NCBI GenBank assembly: GCA_029964075.1
Contig: CM057146.1
Span: 13,225,501 to 13,289,500, forward strand
Direction of reading: 5' to 3'
From: Patiria pectinifera
Lineage: Eukaryota; Echinodermata; Asteroidea; Valvatida; Asterinidae
Length of the DNA stretch: 64,000 bases
This document shows positions 59,082-64,000 of this stretch, one piece after another. Each line of letters opens with the position of its first letter. Positions within the stretch are counted from its first letter, which is position 1. The position numbers and the translations under genes are program-made. The notes beneath the pieces are model-generated. The model was not told where the DNA came from, ran no database searches, and was given only the letters and a program-made list of their open reading frames with translations.

Positions 59082-59922
59082 CTTAAATAGATTTGAAACC
59101 GAATCAGTGTTGTTTTAATTGCCGTGTTTGACAGTTGAATTTTTGCAAGTGTATCCACCCATGAAGCTTTTTATAGCTCCATGATCCACCTGAAAACTCT
59201 TGAAATTGTCATACATGTATTTGTCAGCTTTTATTGGCTATATTTGGTACAAATTTGCGTGTCCTATTAACCCTCCATTGTCAGCTGAAGTCAGCACATG
59301 CAGAAATACAAAATTAAGTCAATTCATTGTCAAGTACTCGGCTCGTCAGTAACATTTAATTGGGTAATCTTATCCAATCCATTTTGTTTTTCCACTCCCC
59401 ATAATTTAAATCAGGTTTACAATGTTCTTGTACATTGTGCAGAGGGAAAGAGTTATTTTCTTTTCTTGCATATTGTCACCCATTGTGGCTTGTTCTGAGT
59501 TTGGAGAGGGGCTTATTCAGGAGACGTTTTCCCCAGAACAGGGGTGTGAGTGGCCACTTATAAAAATAGCTGAAAATAGCTGGGAAAAGGTGTAAAGAAG
59601 CTGAACTTTGGAAATCTCATATACCTTTGTACACAGCAAGTGAGGGAAAAAGCTGAAATGCTGAAATCCATGTCAAAAAAAAAGCTGAAATCAGCTTAAA
59701 AGCCGAGATTTCACACCCCTGCCAGAAAAACAGTTGGTACCAAAATATGCTTTGAACATTTGAGTTCTACAAGATGATGGGTTTTTGCGATAGGGTGAAT
59801 ATATGTGTAATGTACATGTACATGTATGTATGAACTTTTGTTCCTGCAAGAAACCCAAAACTCGCCTTCACAAGACAAGGCAAGCGTAGTAAAGCTGATC
59901 CCAGAGAGCATTCAAAAGTATA
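59082..59922 (+). other. 3' flank of UQCC4
   Basis: Should include the 3' UTR. No clear AATAAA was found close to the stop, so the transcript end is not placed. Confidence 0.4.
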
Positions 59923-60109
59923 CAGTCGACTCTCGTTAGAACAAACTCTGTTAATACAAAATTCTGGTTATAACAAACATAAAGCCTTGGTCCCGACTGT
60001 GCATTTATGTGCCCAATGAATGGGACTCATGTTCCTCTTAATACAAACTTCTGATATAACAAACAAATTGGCTAGGTCCGAACGAGTTTGTTATAACCAG
60101 AGTTGACTG
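59923..60109. mobile_element. pogo/Tigger-like MITE, TA flanks
   Basis: CAGTCGACTCTCGTTAGAAC at the left and near-inverse ending AGTTGACTG at the right, TA on both sides. Confidence 0.75.
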
Positions 60110-60266
60110 TAGGCCTACATGTATTCCAGAATAACTATTCACTGGAAGTTTTTTTTAATTTAACTTGGCTTTACAATGGGCTGGATTTAGCCCATTCATA
60201 TGAATTAGATGTTAAAAGTAAAAATGTAGAGTCCGTCACGAGCCAATGTGTCCTGTTAGGCCGGTG

Positions 60267-60796
60267 TTAAAGGGAATATGCAACATTTGCAAAAATCGAA
60301 AAACAAAAACTACCAAATTTTTACGAAATACCTTACTAGGATGTTGGTAAATGACAGTCTAAAGCATCCTGTAAAATTATGGCACCATGTGTGAAGTCCT
60401 TTTCAAGAAAAGTGGTATTTTGTATAAATTTCCAACGGTGACCAGCCGACCACCGTTGGAAAAACCGAACTATTTTCAACTACTGCTCCAAATTTACCAT
60501 TTTTTTTTTCAGTCCAAATTTTGTTTGCTATTGGTCACATGTTCTTAAACGGGTGCAGGCCAGTTAGACTGATTCCATTACCTTACAATTTTCCGGCATC
60601 TATAAATTGATCCATTTCATCTTTAGTGGAGTCAGGGAACCAGACTACTTGAACGTTTTTGTTTTTCTTGTTTTTTTCCCAGTATTTTTTAACACAAACA
60701 TATCAGTGTAACAATATTTGATCTGTTATACTAACCCCTCAAAATAGTTCATTTCTGAAAATTACAGCAAAAGCCAATGATGTACATTCCCTTTAA
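60267..60796. mobile_element. TTAA-flanked MITE (family B)
   Basis: TTAAAGGGAATATGCAACAT to the inverse ending CCCTTTAA. Opposite in orientation to the next copy. Confidence 0.85.
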
Positions 60797-60983
60797 CGGT
60801 GTTTATCTCCAGTTTCAGTAGCATGGAATTCTGTTAACACCTTTATAACAAGGTCCTCGGGACTTTAAAAATTACCTTGTTATAACAAGTACCTTGTTGT
60901 ATTAACAGTAATGAAAAACAAAGACTTGAGACCTAAAATTATGCTTGTAGTTGTACATGTATGTTGTAAGCAGAATGTTTGTG

Positions 60984-61514
60984 TTAAAGAGAATGTACAT
61001 CATTGGCTTTTGCTGTAATTTTCGGAAATGAACTATTTGAGGGGTTAGTATAATAGATCAAATATTGTTACACTGACATTTTTGAAGTTTTGTGTTCGAA
61101 AAGGTTGGAAAAACCAAGAAAAACAAAAATGTTCAAGTAGTCTGGTTCCCTGACTCCACAAAAGATAAAATGGATCAATTTATAGATGATGGAAAATTGT
61201 AAGGCAAGGGAACCAGTCTAGCTGGCCTGCACCCGTTCATGAACATGTAGCCAATAGCAAACACAATTTGGACTGAAAAAATTGTAAATTTGGAGCAGTA
61301 GTTGAAAAATAGTTAGGTTTTTTCAACGCTGGTCGGCCGATCACCGTTGGAGAAGTATACAAAAATACCATTTTCTCAGAAATGACTTCACACCAGGTGC
61401 CATAATTTTACAAGATGCTCGAGACTGTCATTTACCAACATCCTAGTAAGCTATTTCGTAAAAACTTGGTAGTTTTATTTTTCGATGTTTGCAAATGTTG
61501 TATATTCCCTTTAA
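60984..61514. mobile_element. TTAA-flanked MITE (family B)
   Basis: TTAAAGAGAATGTACATCAT to TATATTCCCTTTAA. Forms a head-to-head pair with 60267-60796, so the whole 1.2 kb could fold. Confidence 0.85.
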
Positions 61515-61589
61515 CAGTGCTCTTCTTATCAGGGTTCGACTGCACTACTGTACATGTACAGTTGAACCCTGATAAGAAGAGCACTGTTA
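61512..61589. repeat. Perfect hairpin, 26-bp arms
   Basis: Left arm starting TAACAGTGCTCTTCTTATCA and exact inverse at 61564-61589. A minimal pogo-like remnant is likely. Confidence 0.8.
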
Positions 61590-62192
61590 ATGTAACAAGC
61601 TGCTTTAACGAGCACAATTTGAGGTCCCAAGTCTTTGTTTTTCTGGGTTTCTTTCCATTTAAATGTAAATGTACCTGTTGTAACAAGAGACAGTAATTTG
61701 TAAATTCCCAATGTACATTATGTACATGTAATGTACTTGAAATAAAGATATTTGACTGTACTCAGAATATTTTTACTCCCCCTGGATATTTAGTCAATCA
61801 TTGGTTACTCCCCAGCTAATGCTGATACCCATTAACACTCCTGGGTTGAGAGAGGCAAGTGGAGATGAAGTGGCTTGCCCAAGGACACAACATATGGCCA
61901 GCAGTTGGATTGTTACCCCTGACCCTCCAAGTCACAAACCCTTTAGCTACACTACATGTGTATGGTAATCCTGTACAATAGCACTGCCCGACACTCTTCA
62001 GTCTGGTCTCCACTCCAGCAAAAGTCATTTTTCAGTCTTATGAACAAATACAGGACGTCATGTACATAGGCAGTTGCCGTGAAAATACAATGATGAATGT
62101 TGTACAATACACAGGCCACTCTCGTTAGTTCAAACACTGATGATAATAATGTACAAATTCTTGGTCCCAACTGTGCATTTATATTACATCTA

Positions 62193-62389
62193 CAGTCGAC
62201 TCTCGTTAATACATGTACAAACTCATTCGGACCAAGCCAAATTGTTTGTTACATGTATATTAGATTTTTGTATAAAGAGGAACATCAGTCTCATTCATTG
62301 CGCACATAAATGCAGTCGGGACCAAGGCTTTATGTTTGCTACAACCAGATTTTGTATTTAACAGCGTTTGTACTAACACGAGTTGACTG
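62193..62389. mobile_element. pogo/Tigger-like MITE, TA flanks
   Basis: CAGTCGACTCTCGTTAATAC at left and near-inverse at right, same family as 59923-60109. Confidence 0.75.
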
Positions 62390-64000
62390 TACACGTATGT
62401 GCACAATGAATGGGATTGATGTTCCTCTTAATACAAAATTCTGATATAACAAACATTGGCCTGGTCCAGCCGAGTGTACATCAACGATAGACAACTGTAC
62501 ATGTATCAGAATTTAGTACATGTACAGGTGAGGTCCCATTCACTGTACTGGACAAAATGTCAAGATGGATTTAGAAAAAAAACTTGTATCAGAATTCTGT
62601 ATCAAGTGGAGTGCCATCCCATTCATTGTGCAGTCGGGCCAAGGCTTTGATACACGCGTAACCAGAAATTGCGAACAGCAGTCAGTCCGCAGCACACGCA
62701 ATATGGAGGTCAAATGCCGAATTTAAATACATGCACAGCATTTGCGTATTTACCAAAAACTTAGCACTTTGAACAAGAAATAAAGCAACATTTTATGCAA
62801 TAATTTGATTACATGTACATTGTAGATGGTGATCAATTCGTTTTATTGGGAGTGGTCACAAACACGTAACATCCTGTGGAGATATAAAACACGAGTAATG
62901 TTGGCTACCTACTTCAACTTTATGTACAGGTGAGGTCCGATTAGAAATGCATGTATAGGTCGACAAGATAAAACATCCAAATTATGCATACATGTTCAAT
63001 TCAAATCAGCTGTTTTTTTTTAAAAAGCCTAGAAAATTTTACTTCAGTTACAAACATGTACATGTACATGTATTAAGTGTTGAATTTGAAGACAAAGTAA
63101 ATGTCCCAACTGGCTGTACATTGTACATGTATTAAAAATGTCAACCTAGCATCTGAAATTTATCTGCAAATTCAGATGAGAATGGATCATTGAAACACCA
63201 TCGTTGTGAAAATGAAATACTACACGTTGAAAACTAAGTGTTTACATATCACTATAGATTCAATAAATTAAGTTTTTAAAATCCCACTTCACTACTGGTG
63301 TACATGTTATGAAAATAGCATTTCAAATTTTGCACCAATACTGGCAATCGTGTAGTGGGGCCCCTGTTTAGTTTCAAGTTACAATGTAAATGACCTATTC
63401 AACATAGAGCAGACTTTCTTGCGCGGTTTAGGGTTGATGCAGTGTGATTCAGTGCGCCTCGAGTGTTCACAGTACGTTGCGCAGTGACCGCCACCTTCAT
63501 TTTCATGTTGCGTTATATTATCGTCACTTACTCCGAAATTGTCCTAAAAAATTAAAAACCTGCCCTCTATCACGTCTTTTTACTGCATGTTCTAAATTTT
63601 TCAGGACAAATAATTTAGAAGTGGATTTTGTTTCCTTATAGGGAACTGGGCCCATAGATACACCATCGCCCCAATACATGTACAGGCAGTTTTCTGTTTT
63701 CAATGACGTTTCCCTCCAGTCTTCAGCTCAGTTCTGTGAGGTAGCAATTACTCGTCTTTAAACAGGTAATGAAGCAAGATTTCCCAACATTCAGACTGGT
63801 CTTGAACTAACATTTACAAAACTTAAAAAACAAAATGTTCTGGATATTAAAATGAGGTCATAATACACATGGTCACAATAAACACACAAGTTAAAACCAC
63901 ACTGATCTGTTGTTTACTTTTTGGGGCGAGTGAACACCGTTTCCGAAATTCAAAAAGGATAAATAGCCAACTTGGCTTGTATCATGGTTAACCTTATAAT
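62390..64000. other. Unassigned AT-rich sequence
   Basis: TACATGTAC-type runs and pogo-like scraps near 62400-62640. No gene seen. Confidence 0.4.

Overview
The window looks like genomic DNA of a marine invertebrate, most likely a deuterostome. This rests on compact animal exons with GT-AG introns, tRNA-Ile(UAU) with an intron, abundant short DNA transposons with TTAA or TWA target duplications, and frequent TAGGCCTA and ACATGT runs in the AT-rich introns. An echinoderm is my best guess, but the species cannot be fixed from the sequence.

Three host genes can be read. (1) The 5' part of TMF1 (Golgi/chromatin coiled-coil factor) is on the minus strand: exons 1 and 2 at 8217-6213, a probable exon 3 at 4052-3964, and the rest beyond the left edge. 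(2) A complete TOP3A (DNA topoisomerase III alpha) is on the minus strand from 57587 to 12226. I could place 25 exons whose phases all agree and which give 1163 codons plus, between the zinc modules, an unusual glycine-rich exon. (3) UQCC4 (mitochondrial complex III assembly factor, formerly C16orf91/CCSMST1) is on the plus strand in two exons, 58152-59081. It is head-to-head with TOP3A, 564 bp apart. A tRNA-Ile(UAU) gene lies between TMF1 and TOP3A.

Two introns of TOP3A are each swollen by an 11-12 kb virus-like element of one family. Copy 1 is 21984-33631 in intron 14 and copy 2 is 40136-51148 in intron 7. Both have terminal inverted repeats beginning AGT and each has its own 5-bp target duplication (CAAGG and ACAGT), so they are separate insertions. 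Recognisable parts are a protein-primed-type family B DNA polymerase, a capsid-like protein, an A32/FtsK-type packaging ATPase, several small membrane proteins, two sets of structural-like proteins and a TFIIB-like transcription factor. They are related to Polintons/adintoviruses but I see no integrase or protease. Both copies are fossils with roughly six to ten visible breaks each, and they look young from preserved target duplications and near-identical blocks.

The remaining sequence is introns and intergenic DNA rich in non-autonomous DNA transposons (TTAA-targeting families, PIF/Harbinger-like TWA families, pogo-like TA families, foldback elements), a 10-bp minisatellite, a LINE reverse-transcriptase fragment, and a GC-rich composite repeat in TOP3A intron 1. 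The right-hand 5 kb holds only repeats as far as I can see.
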